A DNA stretch of 64,000 nucleotides from Tepidiphilus sp. J10 (GTDB taxonomy: Bacteria > Pseudomonadota > Gammaproteobacteria > Burkholderiales > Thiobacillaceae). A program made the position numbers and the translations under genes. The stretch spans positions 19,920 through 83,919 of the forward strand of contig CAMDGQ010000004.1 of NCBI GenBank assembly GCA_945897955.1, given 5' to 3'. How positions within the stretch are numbered: the stretch's first letter is position 1; each line of letters starts with the position of its first letter. Under the pieces are notes generated by a model. It saw only the letters and a program-made list of their open reading frames with translations, ran no database searches and was not told the DNA's origin. Positions 46,273 through 57,331 of this stretch are shown in pieces.

Positions 46273-47973
46273 ATGAACGACCCAGCTCCTATTTCCAACG
46301 CACCGGTACAACATTTCATCCGATCAATCATTGAAGCCGACCTTGGCGAAGGCAAGCATCGCGTGATTGCCACGCGGTTTCCGCCCGAACCGAATGGCTA
46401 TCTGCATATCGGCCATGCCAAGTCTATCTGTTTGAATTTCGGCTTGGCGGAGGATTACCAGGGCACTTGCAACCTGCGCTTCGATGACACCAACCCTGAG
46501 AAGGAAAGCGAAGAGTACGCCCTCTCGATCCAGGAAGATGTGCGCTGGCTGGGCTTTCAATGGAATGGTCCGGTGCGCTGGGCGTCGGATTATTTCCAGG
46601 CGCTGTATGACTATGCCGAGGACTTGATCAATAAAGGACTGGCCTACGTTGACGATCTGACGCCTGAAGAGATGCGCGAGTATCGCGGTACGTTGACCCA
46701 GGCCGGGCGCGACAGTCCCTGCCGATCACGTTCGGTTGCGGACAACCTCGATCTGTTTCGTCGCATGAGGGCGGGCGAGTTCGCCGATGGCGCGAAAACC
46801 TTGCGCGCCAAGATCGACATGGCCTCGCCCAACATCAATCTGCGCGATCCGGTGATTTATCGCATCAAACGCGCACACCACATTCGTACCGGCGATGCCT
46901 GGCTGATCTATCCGATGTACGACTACACCCATTGCATTTCCGATGCGCTGGAAAACATCACGCACTCGCTGTGTACGCTTGAGTTTGAAGACCATCGTCC
47001 GCTCTACGATTGGGTGCTGGACCAGTTGCAGGTGCCGTCGCATCCGCAACAGATCGAGTTTTCCCGGCTGGAACTGCATTACACCGTAACCAGCAAACGC
47101 AAGCTGAATCAACTGGTCACGCAAGGCCTGGTTTCCGGTTGGGACGATCCCCGCATGCCGACCATCCACGGCATGCGTCGGCGCGGTTATACGCCCGAAG
47201 GCATCCGCGAATTCGCCCGCCGCATCGGCATTTCGAAGTCGGAAAACGTGATCGACATGGCAGTGCTTGAAGGCTGCATCCGCGAGGACATGGAAGCCAA
47301 GGCGCCGCGTGTCATGGCCGTAGTGCATCCGCTCAAGGTGGTACTGATCAATTTCACCGATGGCATTACCACCGGGCGCAGCGCCGGATTCCATCCGAAT
47401 CATCCGGAATTCGGCGAACGCGAAGTGCCGATCAGCCGGGAAATCTGGGTTGAACAGGACGATTTTTCGGAAACGCCGCCAGCCGGTTGGCAACGTTTGA
47501 CACCGGGCGGCGAGGTTCGCTTGCGCTATTCCTATGTAATCAAGTGTGAAGAAGTGTTGAAAGACACCGCCGGCAACGTTGTTGAACTGCGTTGCAGCAT
47601 CGACCATGACACGCTTGGCAAGAATCCTCAGGGACGCAAAGTGAAGGGCGTCATCCACTGGGTTTCCGCCAGTCATGCAATACCGGTGGAGATCCGCCTG
47701 TACGAACGCCTGTTTACCGATCCCGAGCCGGACGGGCACAGGGATCGCGACTTTTTGCAGTTCCTGAATCCGGATTCACTGCAAATAGTGAGTGGCTGGA
47801 TTGAACCCTGTATCCAGGATGCAAATCCCGAATCGCGCTATCAATTTGAACGCCTGGGCTATTTCTGCGCTGATCGCCTCGACCACAAACCCGGCGAGAA
47901 ACTGGTGTTCAATCGCACTGTCGGCCTGAAAGATGTTTGGTCCGGCGGGCAAGGACAAAAGGGGCACGGCTGA
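46273..47973 (+). CDS. glnS: Glutaminyl-tRNA synthetase
   Basis: Charges tRNA-Gln with glutamine. The 566 residues have the HIGH motif ([13 protein letters not shown]), the [12 protein letters not shown] stretch and the KMSKS-like TSKRKLNQL of class I synthetases, and the two C-terminal anticodon-binding beta barrels. Length and sequence are normal. A true GlnRS means that the indirect Glu-tRNA-Gln route is not needed for tRNA-Gln. The stop overlaps the cysS start (TGATG), so the two synthetases are co-translated. Confidence 0.97.
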   Translation: MNDPAPISNAPVQHFIRSIIEADLGEGKHRVIATRFPPEPNGYLHIGHAKSICLNFGLAEDYQGTCNLRFDDTNPEKESEEYALSIQEDVRWLGFQWNGPVRWASDYFQALYDYAEDLINKGLAYVDDLTPEEMREYRGTLTQAGRDSPCRSRSVADNLDLFRRMRAGEFADGAKTLRAKIDMASPNINLRDPVIYRIKRAHHIRTGDAWLIYPMYDYTHCISDALENITHSLCTLEFEDHRPLYDWVLDQLQVPSHPQQIEFSRLELHYTVTSKRKLNQLVTQGLVSGWDDPRMPTIHGMRRRGYTPEGIREFARRIGISKSENVIDMAVLEGCIREDMEAKAPRVMAVVHPLKVVLINFTDGITTGRSAGFHPNHPEFGEREVPISREIWVEQDDFSETPPAGWQRLTPGGEVRLRYSYVIKCEEVLKDTAGNVVELRCSIDHDTLGKNPQGRKVKGVIHWVSASHAIPVEIRLYERLFTDPEPDGHRDRDFLQFLNPDSLQIVSGWIEPCIQDANPESRYQFERLGYFCADRLDHKPGEKLVFNRTVGLKDVWSGGQGQKGHG

Positions 47974-49370
47974 TGCTCACGCTACATAACTCCCTGTCGC
48001 GCAAGAAAGAGGTTTTCAGTCCGATTACCCCCGGTCAGGTGCGCATGTATGTCTGTGGCATGACCGTTTACGACTACTGCCACCTTGGCCACGCCCGCGT
48101 GCTGGTGGTGTTCGACATGGTGACACGCTGGCTGCGTGCTTCCGGCTACGCAGTCACCTATGTCCGCAACATTACCGATATCGACGACAAGATCATCAAG
48201 CGCGCGCAGGACAACGGCGAGCCGTTCACCGTGTTGACCGACCGTTTCATCGCCGCGATGCATGAAGACAGCGCGGCGCTGGGCGTGCTGCCGCCGGATC
48301 ATGAACCGCGCGCGACCGAGTATGTCGGCAACATGCTGACCATGATCCGGACACTGATCGAACATGGACACGCTTACGCGGCCGATAACGGAGATGTTTA
48401 TTATTCAGTCCAGAGTTTCGCCAGGTACGGCCAACTTTCCGGCAAGTCTCTGGAAGATCTGCGTGCTGGTGAACGTGTGGAAGTGGATACAAACAAACGC
48501 GATCCAATGGATTTCGTGCTCTGGAAGGCGGCAAAACCGGGCGAACCGTCCTGGCCTTCGCCCTGGGGGGCAGGTCGGCCGGGCTGGCATATCGAATGTT
48601 CCGCGATGGGCTCCGACTTGCTCGGCAAGCATTTCGATATTCACGGCGGTGGCCAGGACTTGCAGTTTCCGCACCATGAAAACGAAATCGCCCAGTCGGA
48701 AGGCGCGCATGACTGCAAATTCGTCAATTACTGGCTGCACAACGGCTTTGTCCGCGTCGATGACGAGAAGATGTCCAAAAGTCTGGGCAATTTCTTCACG
48801 ATTCGCGAAGTGCTGAGCAAATATGACGCCGAGGTCGTCCGTTTCTTCATCCTGCGCGCGCATTACCGCAGCCCGTTGAATTATTCAGACCAGCATCTGG
48901 ATGACGCGAAGGCTGCGTTGACACGGTTATATACGGCACTGCGCGGCGTCGACGCGCCGGCGGTCACGCTGAATTGGAACGATCCCCATGCCGCGCGATT
49001 CCAGGTCGCGATGGATGACGACTTCAACACACCGGAGGCATTGGCGGTGTTGTTCGATCTTGCTGCCGAAGCAAATCGGATGCGAACTGCCGGTTCAGAA
49101 GTCGCCGGACCATTGCTTGGTCAACTCAAAGCGCTGGCAGGTTTACTGGGCCTGTTGCAGCGAAACCCGGAGCAATACATGCAATCTGGCACGGCAGGCA
49201 ATGTTGCAGCCGAATACGATGCCGAGCGCATCGAAGGCTTGCTGAACGAACGACTGGCAGCGCGTAAAGAAAAGGACTTCAAGCGTTCAGATGCGATCCG
49301 GAATGAACTCAAGGCCGCTGGCGTGATTCTCGAAGATGGTCCGCAAGGGACACTTTGGCGGCGTGAATGA
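47973..49370 (+). CDS. cysS: Cysteinyl-tRNA synthetase
   Basis: Charges tRNA-Cys. The 465 residues have the zinc cysteine and HIGH region ([18 protein letters not shown]), WHIECSAMG, the zinc ligand stretch [19 protein letters not shown], and [10 protein letters not shown] chose ATG 47973, which overlaps the glnS TGA. A rho-independent terminator follows 20 bases after the stop. Confidence 0.97.
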   Translation: MLTLHNSLSRKKEVFSPITPGQVRMYVCGMTVYDYCHLGHARVLVVFDMVTRWLRASGYAVTYVRNITDIDDKIIKRAQDNGEPFTVLTDRFIAAMHEDSAALGVLPPDHEPRATEYVGNMLTMIRTLIEHGHAYAADNGDVYYSVQSFARYGQLSGKSLEDLRAGERVEVDTNKRDPMDFVLWKAAKPGEPSWPSPWGAGRPGWHIECSAMGSDLLGKHFDIHGGGQDLQFPHHENEIAQSEGAHDCKFVNYWLHNGFVRVDDEKMSKSLGNFFTIREVLSKYDAEVVRFFILRAHYRSPLNYSDQHLDDAKAALTRLYTALRGVDAPAVTLNWNDPHAARFQVAMDDDFNTPEALAVLFDLAAEANRMRTAGSEVAGPLLGQLKALAGLLGLLQRNPEQYMQSGTAGNVAAEYDAERIEGLLNERLAARKEKDFKRSDAIRNELKAAGVILEDGPQGTLWRRE

Positions 49371-49389
49371 CGCCAATGCCGCTGCAATA

Positions 49390-49418
49390 AAAAAACGGCT
49401 GCCTAGGCAGCCGTTTTT
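49390..49418. terminator. Bidirectional Rho-independent terminator (cysS/repeat protein)
   Basis: An A-run (49389-49395), an 8-bp stem ACGGCTGC/GCAGCCGT (49395-49402 with 49407-49414) and a T-run (49414-49418) lie between cysS and the convergent repeat-protein gene. It works on both strands. Confidence 0.88.
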
Positions 49419-49435
49419 CATTACCGCAGACCCAA

Positions 49436-50269
49436 TTACTTGGCGGCGGGAGCGACAGGCGCCGTCGGGAACGGGAAGCCATAACCACCTTGCGTGGCGG
49501 GAGCCAGCATCTGGGTCCAGGCGTTCGGGTCGAAGAAGTTCACGGCGGGAGCGGCGCCGGCTGCGGGAGCGGCCCAAGGCGTGGCGGTCGGCATGGCGGG
49601 CATGGTCAGCGCGGGGGCGGTCCAGCCAGCGGTGGTCGGGTTCATGAAACCTTTCCACATGTCACCGTAGGAACCGGGGTTCATGGAAGCGCCCATCCAG
49701 CCCATATACAGGTTGGGGTTGACCGGAGCCATCATCAACTGCAGAGCGCGCGGGTCGAGGGGGGACATCATCCACTTCAGGTACACGTTCGGATTGACCG
49801 AGTTCAACAACATGGACATGACCTTCGGATCCAGCGGCGACATCGCCCAACGCATCAGCTTGCCCGGGTCTGACAACTGGGTCAGCGCGGCGGTGTAGAA
49901 ATTCGGGTCCATGGAAGCGGCCAGCCACTTCATGTAGATGTTCGGGTCAGCAAAAGCGGCGACGTTGGAGTACGCGCCCGGTTGGGTCATCGAGTTGGCC
50001 ATGTTCAGCCAGTTGCCCGGGTCCATCATGTTGTTGCCCATGGTAGTGTAGAAGCTGGGTTCGGTCACAGCGTTCAACCAGGGGATGAACACTTTCGGGT
50101 CTTTGTAGGCAGTCATGTTCTGGGTCATGTCGGTCATGCGGGCCAGCCAGGCTTCCGGAGTCTGGGGAACTTGCTTGGCGGCGGGAGCGGCGGGAGCGGC
50201 AGCTTCTTGCGCAAAAGCGGCGGGGGCGACACAGACCAGCAGGGCGGCAACGAGGGATTTCACTTTCAT
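49436..50269 (-). CDS. Secreted protein with [D/N]P repeats
   Basis: A 277-residue protein with a signal peptide (LLVCVAPAAFAQE), an Ala/Pro linker, and then (about 57-216) roughly thirteen units of 11-14 residues, nearly all beginning with DP or NP and often followed by a tyrosine and tryptophan (DPNIYMKWLAASM, NPNVYLKWMMSPL, NPNLYMGWMGASM). Pairs of units give a period near 25. The rest is Pro/Ala-rich. It is very rich in methionine and has no cysteine in the mature part. I know no characterised family with this pattern. It is a single gene ending at a strong terminator and starting behind a possible promoter, so it may be well expressed. Confidence 0.8.
   Translation of the reverse strand: MKVKSLVAALLVCVAPAAFAQEAAAPAAPAAKQVPQTPEAWLARMTDMTQNMTAYKDPKVFIPWLNAVTEPSFYTTMGNNMMDPGNWLNMANSMTQPGAYSNVAAFADPNIYMKWLAASMDPNFYTAALTQLSDPGKLMRWAMSPLDPKVMSMLLNSVNPNVYLKWMMSPLDPRALQLMMAPVNPNLYMGWMGASMNPGSYGDMWKGFMNPTTAGWTAPALTMPAMPTATPWAAPAAGAAPAVNFFDPNAWTQMLAPATQGGYGFPFPTAPVAPAAK
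49622..50101 (-). repeat. In-frame repeats of the [D/N]P protein
   Basis: The DNA that encodes the 12-14-residue units (residues 57-216). At the DNA level similar blocks such as those for GWMGASMNPG and KWLAASMDPN recur every 36-42 bases, with enough change to show old, diverged repeats and not a recent slip expansion. Confidence 0.7.
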
Positions 50270-50331
50270 TTCAATCTCCTAGGGGGGTTGGGTGGAACAA
50301 GACAAGACAGACAACAGAGCAGATGGCGTGC

Positions 50332-50360
50332 AGAATATAGAGAGACGCTTATTTAAGCAA
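50332..50360 (-). promoter_or_regulatory. Possible promoter of the repeat-protein gene
   Basis: On the minus strand TTGCTT (50360-50355), 17 bases, TATTCT (50337-50332), 63 bases before the ATG. Only moderate matches to the sigma-70 consensus. Confidence 0.3.
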
Positions 50361-50434
50361 AACCAGATATACCCGCCACTCATGCGCCTTTTGATGCTGT
50401 TGCAATTTCGCCACTTTCGTCACCGGAGGCGAGA

Positions 50435-50884
50435 ATGAATGAAAATCCAAGCGTTCGTCTGGGCGCATCGGGATGGATAAACCCTGCCTGGCAGGGATCG
50501 TTCTACCCGGTCGACATGCCCGAAGATTGGCACTTGACCTTCTTCAATACCCAGTTCAACTGTGTATATCTTGATCAGTCATTTTGGCGAAATGCACACG
50601 CGGAAGAGTGGGCGCGGTGGCATGCGGATACGCATGAAATGTTCCTTTTCCTGCTGGAGGGCGATGGGCCGGTTCCGGAAGAGTTGGTTGGCAAGGCCTT
50701 GATGATCCAACCTGACGATGCATCAATACTATGGTTTTCACGTGAATCTTCGCTGCGGGAATTGGCAACATCCCTGTCGGCTGGCGCCATCGGCAAACCC
50801 TTTTATCTGATCAGTCAGGATGGCGACCTGGGGCAGATAGAGCGAGTTGCCACATTGCTCGAAGTCATGGGTCTCGGACTGTGA
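50435..50884 (+). CDS. Miniature DUF72-like protein
   Basis: A 149-residue protein whose start (RLGASGWINPAWQGSFYPVDMPEDW, then NTQFNCVYLD) resembles the opening of DUF72 TIM-barrel proteins (GTSGWxYxxWxGxFYP). DUF72 proteins are about 240-300 residues, while this one ends after 149, and the later part (EEWARWHADTHEMFLFLLEG, LMIQPDDASILWFS) does not follow the barrel pattern I know. It could be a trimmed DUF72 domain or a distant relative with its own role. GGAGG precedes the ATG, so it looks like a working gene. It ends 54 bases before mlaF. Confidence 0.75.
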   Translation: MNENPSVRLGASGWINPAWQGSFYPVDMPEDWHLTFFNTQFNCVYLDQSFWRNAHAEEWARWHADTHEMFLFLLEGDGPVPEELVGKALMIQPDDASILWFSRESSLRELATSLSAGAIGKPFYLISQDGDLGQIERVATLLEVMGLGL

Positions 50885-50937
50885 CTTCCACCTGCCCTGC
50901 TAGAATGTGGCCGCCTAACAATAAATCACTCAACTCA

Positions 50938-51738
50938 GTGTCCGACAACCTCATCGAAATCCGGGATCTTTCATTTACCTATGGCCAGCGACTGGTGCTC
51001 AAGGACATCAACCTGTCAGCGCGTCGTGGTCAGGTAATTGCGATCATGGGGAATTCCGGCTGCGGCAAGACAACATTATTGCGATTGATTGGTGGTGCGC
51101 TCAAGCCAACCAGCGGCAGCCTGTTGGTCGATGGCGTCGACATGAGTCAACTCGATCAAGCGGGTTTGTATCGATTGCGGCGACGTATGGGCATGCTGTT
51201 TCAGTTTGGCGCACTGTTTACCGACATGTCGGTCTTCGACAATGTGGCTTTTCAGTTGCGCGAACATACGAACTTGCCGGAAGAGATGATTCGGGATCTG
51301 GTTTTCATGAAGCTGAATGCGGTCGGTTTGCGCGGCGCACACGATCTGATGCCCTCCGAACTGTCTGGCGGCATGTCGCGCCGCGTCGCGCTGGCGCGTT
51401 CGATCGCGCTCGACCCGATGCTGATTCTCTATGACGAGCCGTTTGCCGGCCTTGACCCCATTTCACTTGGCGTAACCGGCAATCTCATTCGCCGCCTGAC
51501 CGATACATTGGGCATGACTTCTGTCGTTGTTACCCATGATGTCCAGGAATCACTGAAGATGGTCGATTATGTGTACTTCGTATCCGATGGCGTGATCGAG
51601 GCGCAAGGCACACCGGCCGAGATCAAGGCATCGCGACTGCCCTATGTACACCAGTTTGTGCATGGCGAAGAAAATGGTCCGGTGCCGTTTCATTATCCGG
51701 CGCCAGACTATGCCGCCGATCTGGGGTTGGCGGCATGA
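50938..51738 (+). CDS. mlaF: Mla phospholipid transport ATP-binding protein
   Basis: ATPase of the Mla ABC system that moves phospholipids between inner and outer membrane to keep lipid asymmetry. The 266 residues have the P-loop [14 protein letters not shown]-loop, signature [11 protein letters not shown] and Walker [15 protein letters not shown] chose GTG 50938 ([12 protein letters not shown] follows) since this gives the normal length; the frame is open to 50881. There is a TAGAAT box at 50901-50906 that could be a -10 element. It starts the mlaFEDCB operon and overlaps mlaE by 4 bases (ATGATG). Confidence 0.93.
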   Translation: MSDNLIEIRDLSFTYGQRLVLKDINLSARRGQVIAIMGNSGCGKTTLLRLIGGALKPTSGSLLVDGVDMSQLDQAGLYRLRRRMGMLFQFGALFTDMSVFDNVAFQLREHTNLPEEMIRDLVFMKLNAVGLRGAHDLMPSELSGGMSRRVALARSIALDPMLILYDEPFAGLDPISLGVTGNLIRRLTDTLGMTSVVVTHDVQESLKMVDYVYFVSDGVIEAQGTPAEIKASRLPYVHQFVHGEENGPVPFHYPAPDYAADLGLAA

Positions 51739-52529
51739 TGGAAGCATTGCTCGACAGCATACGCGGCATCGGTCGTCGTACCGTGAACAGAGTGTCCCGC
51801 ATGGGCGTGGCGGCTCGTTTTTTCTTGCTGGTGTTCCTGCACTCCGGCCCCAGCTTTCGGCGCTTTCATCTGATCGTGCGGGAAATTTTCACTGCTGGCG
51901 TCCTTTCGCTGATCATCATTCTGGTGTCAGGACTGTTTGTCGGCATGGTGCTGGGCCTGCAAGGCTATGAAACCCTGCAGACCTACGGCTCCGAAGAAGC
52001 GCTGGGAGTGCTGGTATCCCTTTCCCTGGTGCGTGAGCTTGGCCCGGTGGTCGCCGCCCTGCTCTTCGCCAGCCGCGCCGGTTCCGCCATTACGGCGGAG
52101 ATCGGCTTGATGAAAGCAACCGAGCAGATCGCCGCGATGGAAATGATGGCGGTGGACCCGATAGCACGTGTGGTGGCGCCCCGCTTCTGGGGTGCGGTGA
52201 TCTCCATGCCATTGCTGGCCGCGCTGTTTTCCGCGATGGGTGTGCTGGGTGGTTATCTGGTCGGTGTGGTGCTTATCGGGGTGGACGAGGGTTCATTCTG
52301 GTCACAGATGCAGGCTGCGGTAGATTTCAAGGAAGACATCCTCAATGGCGTCATCAAGAGCGTGGTGTTCGGCGTTGCCGTCACCACCATCGCATTGTTC
52401 GAGGGATATGACGCACCGCCCACGGCAGAAGGCGTTTCCCGCGCCACCACACGCACCGTGGTGACTTCGTCCCTGGCCATCCTGGGCCTGGATTTCGTTC
52501 TGACCGCATTCATGTTCCGTGGAGTTTGA
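51735..52529 (+). CDS. mlaE: Mla phospholipid transport permease
   Basis: Inner membrane permease subunit of the Mla complex. The 264 residues form about five or six membrane helices (for example [21 protein letters not shown]) and the ABC contact region [18 protein letters not shown]. The family stretch [27 protein letters not shown] is intact. It lies 3 bases before mlaD and overlaps mlaF. Confidence 0.95.
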   Translation: MMEALLDSIRGIGRRTVNRVSRMGVAARFFLLVFLHSGPSFRRFHLIVREIFTAGVLSLIIILVSGLFVGMVLGLQGYETLQTYGSEEALGVLVSLSLVRELGPVVAALLFASRAGSAITAEIGLMKATEQIAAMEMMAVDPIARVVAPRFWGAVISMPLLAALFSAMGVLGGYLVGVVLIGVDEGSFWSQMQAAVDFKEDILNGVIKSVVFGVAVTTIALFEGYDAPPTAEGVSRATTRTVVTSSLAILGLDFVLTAFMFRGV

Positions 52530-52532
52530 TCC

Positions 52533-53024
52533 ATGCAGCGCGCAACACTTGATCTTTGGGTAGGTTTTTTTGTCGTGGCAGGTGTAGCCGCCATTCTTTT
52601 TCTGGCTTTGAAAGTCGGCAATCTCGGTGGCTTTGACAGCAGCGAGACCTATGCTGTGAAGGCCTCGTTCGACAACATTGGCGGGCTAAAGGCGCGCGCG
52701 CCGGTCAAAAGCGCGGGCGTGGTAGTCGGCAGGGTTGCGGAAATCGGTTTTGACCCCAAAACGTACGAAGCAACAGTGACGCTTGCCGTAAGCACGCACT
52801 ACCCTTTTCCCAAGGATAGCAGCGCTTCGATCATGACTTCCGGTCTGCTGGGCGAACAGTACATCGCGCTGGAGGCCGGTGGAGACGAGAAAATGCTGGT
52901 TAACGGCGATATGCTGAAGATTACCCAGGGCGCCGTGGTACTGGAAAACCTGATTGGTCAGTTCCTTTATAACAAGAGCGACAGCACCGCAGATGCGGCC
53001 GGTGCCGAGCAAGCGGCACAGTGA
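52533..53024 (+). CDS. mlaD: Mla phospholipid transport MCE-domain protein
   Basis: Substrate-binding subunit that forms a hexameric ring in the periplasm. The 163 residues have one membrane helix (about 8-28; LWVGFFVVAGVAAILFLAL) and the MCE domain (about 38-118; VKASFDNIGGLKARAPVKSAG, GLLGEQYIALEAG). A 114-base gap follows before mlaC, where some relatives have mlaA; here the gap holds no gene. Confidence 0.95.
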   Translation: MQRATLDLWVGFFVVAGVAAILFLALKVGNLGGFDSSETYAVKASFDNIGGLKARAPVKSAGVVVGRVAEIGFDPKTYEATVTLAVSTHYPFPKDSSASIMTSGLLGEQYIALEAGGDEKMLVNGDMLKITQGAVVLENLIGQFLYNKSDSTADAAGAEQAAQ

Positions 53025-53138
53025 TCATCCCGGCTGGTAAACCTGACCCGGTAGCAACATACGCTTGACCTGCCAGGGGCTTGCCTGGATTCTTCATTTA
53101 GCGATATTCGAAAATTATCTGTAAGAGAGGTAGAAGAC

Positions 53139-53762
53139 ATGTCTGGTTTGAAGCAGGTTCTGATTGCGGTTCTGTTTGCCGCTTGCTCTCTTGGCGCGGC
53201 GGCGGAAATCGTGCCGCCTGATGTTCTGGCCAAGAACACCACCAATGAAGTCTTGCGTATCGTCAAGCAGGACAAGGACATCAAAAGCGGCAACAACAAG
53301 AAAATCCTCGATCTGGTGGAGCAGATCATTCTGCCCAATTTCGATTTTCGCCAGATGACCCAGCTTGCTGTCGGCAAAAACTGGGGTAAAGCCACGCCGG
53401 AGCAACAGGAAAATCTGGTCAACGAATTCCGCACCATGCTGGTGCGCACCTATTCAGCCTCTCTGAGCAGCGTGGCGGATTATCGAGTCGAGTTCAAGCC
53501 GTTCAAACTGGCGCCTGGCGCGAGCGATGTAACGGTCAATACCGAAGTCAGCAAACCGGGCGCGCCGCCGATTCCGATTGACTACCGCATGGAAAAGAAG
53601 GATGCCGGCTGGAAGGTCTACGATGTGCTGGTCGACAATGTCAGCATGGTCACGGTCTATCGCAATTCCTTCAACTCGGAAGTACGCAAGGGCGGCGTCG
53701 AGGGATTGTTGGCGGCATTGTCACGTCGCAATCAACCGGCAGCCAGCGGAGCGAAAAAGTAA
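53139..53762 (+). CDS. mlaC: Mla periplasmic phospholipid-binding protein
   Basis: Soluble shuttle that carries phospholipids across the periplasm between MlaD and the MlaA-porin complex. The 207 residues begin with a signal peptide (LIAVLFAACSLGAAAE), followed by the MlaC fold (ILDLVEQIILPNFDFRQMTQLAVG, YSASLSSVADY, VYDVLVDNVSMVTVYRNSF). GAGAGG precedes the ATG. Its TAA overlaps the mlaB start (TAATG). Confidence 0.95.
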   Translation: MSGLKQVLIAVLFAACSLGAAAEIVPPDVLAKNTTNEVLRIVKQDKDIKSGNNKKILDLVEQIILPNFDFRQMTQLAVGKNWGKATPEQQENLVNEFRTMLVRTYSASLSSVADYRVEFKPFKLAPGASDVTVNTEVSKPGAPPIPIDYRMEKKDAGWKVYDVLVDNVSMVTVYRNSFNSEVRKGGVEGLLAALSRRNQPAASGAKK

Positions 53763-54037
53763 TGTACATGGGGGTGGAGATCAAAGACGGGGTCGCCATG
53801 CTGGCGGGTGATCTGGTTCTCGATAATGCCACCCGCCTTCTGGCCGAGGCCGAGTCGGCAATCGCGGCAGGTTCGACCGTCTTTGATCTGGCCGGCGTGG
53901 AACGAATGGATTCTTCCGCGCTCAGTTTGCTGCTTGCGCTGCGTCGGCGCACCGATGGCAAAGACTTGCAATTCCATCATGTGCCGGAAAGCCTGACCAG
54001 CCTGGCCCGGCTGTATGGCATCCCTGATCAGTTCTGA
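53762..54037 (+). CDS. mlaB: Mla STAS-domain protein
   Basis: Small cytoplasmic regulator that binds MlaF. The 91 residues are a single STAS domain (FDLAGVERMDSSALSLLLALRRR), with the SSALSLL stretch typical of MlaB. Last gene of the Mla operon; the next gene is 27 bases on. Confidence 0.92.
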   Translation: MYMGVEIKDGVAMLAGDLVLDNATRLLAEAESAIAAGSTVFDLAGVERMDSSALSLLLALRRRTDGKDLQFHHVPESLTSLARLYGIPDQF

Positions 54038-54064
54038 GTTTTCGCGCCGTCGATTCCTCCCGCC

Positions 54065-54970
54065 ATGAGTCCTGCTGTTCGCCTGCGTGGTCTGGAGAAA
54101 CATTTTCCGCGCGTGCATGCCTTGCGGGGCATCGACCTCGACATCGAACAAGGTGAGTTCTTTGCTCTCCTGGGCCCCAACGGCGCCGGCAAGACGACCC
54201 TGATCAGCATACTCGCAGGTCTCACGCGCGCCTCCGCCGGTTCGGTTGAAATCATGGGCTTCGATGTCACCGCGCATTACCGCGACGCGCGTCGCGCCCT
54301 CGGCGTGGTGCCGCAGGAACTGGTGTATGACCCGTTCTTCACCGTGCGCGAGACCCTGCGTCTGCAATCCGGCTATTTCGGCCTGCGCCACAATGACGAC
54401 TGGATCGACGAACTGCTCGCCAATCTCGGCCTCGGCGACAAGGCGAACACCTACACCCGTCAACTTTCAGGCGGTATGAAGCGGCGTGTGCTGGTTGCGC
54501 AGGCGCTGGTGCACAAACCGCCGGTGATCGTACTGGACGAACCGACCGCCGGCGTCGATGTCGAGTTGCGCCAATCGTTATGGACATTCATCCGCCACCT
54601 TAACAAGCAGGGCCACACCATTGTGTTGACCACGCACTATCTCGATGAAGCAGAAATGCTGTGCGAGCGTGTCGCCATGCTGCAGGAAGGCCGCATTGTC
54701 GCGCTCGATCGCACCGCAAATCTGCTGCACGCCGGCGCGGAACGGCGCTTGCTGCTCGACCTCGTCGCGTCTGAACTGCCGGACTTTCTCAAGCCACGCC
54801 TGAAGGGCCGCGAAGGTAACCACTATGTCCTCGACTTGCCGGACTTTGGCGACCTGGAAGGCATCCTGGCGCAATTGCGCGGCGCCGGTATCACGATCAG
54901 GGATCTGGCCTTGCGCCAGGCCGATCTGGAAGAAGTGTTCCTCAAGGTCATGCATGGCGGGCGACCGTGA
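54065..54970 (+). CDS. ABC transporter ATP-binding protein (YadG-like)
   Basis: ATPase of an ABC-2 type exporter, 301 residues, with GPNGAGKTTLISI (P-loop), LSGGMKRRVLVAQAL (signature) and VIVLDEPTAGVD (Walker B), and a C-terminal extension of about 80 residues as in the YadG/NodI group. It overlaps the permease gene by 4 bases. Being placed between mlaB and bolA, it is part of a wider envelope gene block. Substrate not known. Confidence 0.9.
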   Translation: MSPAVRLRGLEKHFPRVHALRGIDLDIEQGEFFALLGPNGAGKTTLISILAGLTRASAGSVEIMGFDVTAHYRDARRALGVVPQELVYDPFFTVRETLRLQSGYFGLRHNDDWIDELLANLGLGDKANTYTRQLSGGMKRRVLVAQALVHKPPVIVLDEPTAGVDVELRQSLWTFIRHLNKQGHTIVLTTHYLDEAEMLCERVAMLQEGRIVALDRTANLLHAGAERRLLLDLVASELPDFLKPRLKGREGNHYVLDLPDFGDLEGILAQLRGAGITIRDLALRQADLEEVFLKVMHGGRP

Positions 54971-55737
54971 ACGCATCCCGGATGAGCGGCTTCCGCACCC
55001 TGCTGTACAAGGAAATTCTGCGTTTCTGGAAGGTGCTGGTTCAGACCGTCGGCGCGCCGGTGCTGACCGCGTTGCTGTATCTACTGATCTTCTCGCATGT
55101 GCTGGAGGAGCATGTGCAGGTCTATCCCGGCGTGACCTACACCGCATTTCTGATGCCGGGCCTGATCATGATGTCGGTGTTGCAGAACGCTTTCGCCAAT
55201 TCCTCCTCATCGTTGATCCAGTCCAAGATCACCGGCAACATCGTGTTTGTATTGCTGCCGCCGCTGTCGTACATGGAGTTTTTCCTGGCCTATCTGCTCG
55301 CCGCGCTGATTCGCGGGTTTACGGTCGGACTGGGTGTGCTGCTGGTCGGGCTGTTCTTCGCCGACATCGAACTGCGCCATCCTCTGTGGATACTGGCTTT
55401 TGCGCTGACTTCCGGCGCGGTGTTCGCCTGCGTCGGCATCATCGCCGGCATCTGGGCGAATCAGTTTGACCATCTGGCCGGGGTGCAGAACTTTGTCATC
55501 ATGCCGCTGACCTTCCTGTCCGGCGTGTTCTATTCCATTCATTCACTGCCACCGTTCTGGCAGAGCGTTTCTCATTTCAACCCGGTGTTCTACATGATCG
55601 ATGGGTTCCGTTATGGCTTCTTCGGACAGGGGGACGTCAATCCGTGGCTGGGATTGGCGGTGATCTCGCCTTTTGTCGTATTGCTGGCCGGCGTAACTTT
55701 GATGATGCTGAAGTCGGGCTATAAACTCCGCCACTAA
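54967..55737 (+). CDS. ABC-2 type permease (YadH-like)
   Basis: A 256-residue inner membrane protein with about six membrane segments in the ABC-2 layout and the family stretch NFVIMPLTFLSGVFYSIHSLP. It begins with GTG at 54967 overlapping the end of the ATPase gene. The pair resembles YadGH of E. coli and NodIJ exporters. Substrate unknown. Confidence 0.9.
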   Translation: MNASRMSGFRTLLYKEILRFWKVLVQTVGAPVLTALLYLLIFSHVLEEHVQVYPGVTYTAFLMPGLIMMSVLQNAFANSSSSLIQSKITGNIVFVLLPPLSYMEFFLAYLLAALIRGFTVGLGVLLVGLFFADIELRHPLWILAFALTSGAVFACVGIIAGIWANQFDHLAGVQNFVIMPLTFLSGVFYSIHSLPPFWQSVSHFNPVFYMIDGFRYGFFGQGDVNPWLGLAVISPFVVLLAGVTLMMLKSGYKLRH

Positions 55738-55756
55738 TTTTTTCAGGGTATTTCAA

Positions 55757-57281
<1,525 letters not shown>

Positions 57282-57331
57282 GAGCCTGTCGGACTTTGGA
57301 GTCGTCGGCTGCAAACCGGCCGGCGCCGGGG

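Noticed and set aside
57316..57329. GC-rich hairpin between murA and fliI as a terminator
   Set aside because: Short 5-bp stem, no T-run on either strand, and such GC palindromes arise by chance here.
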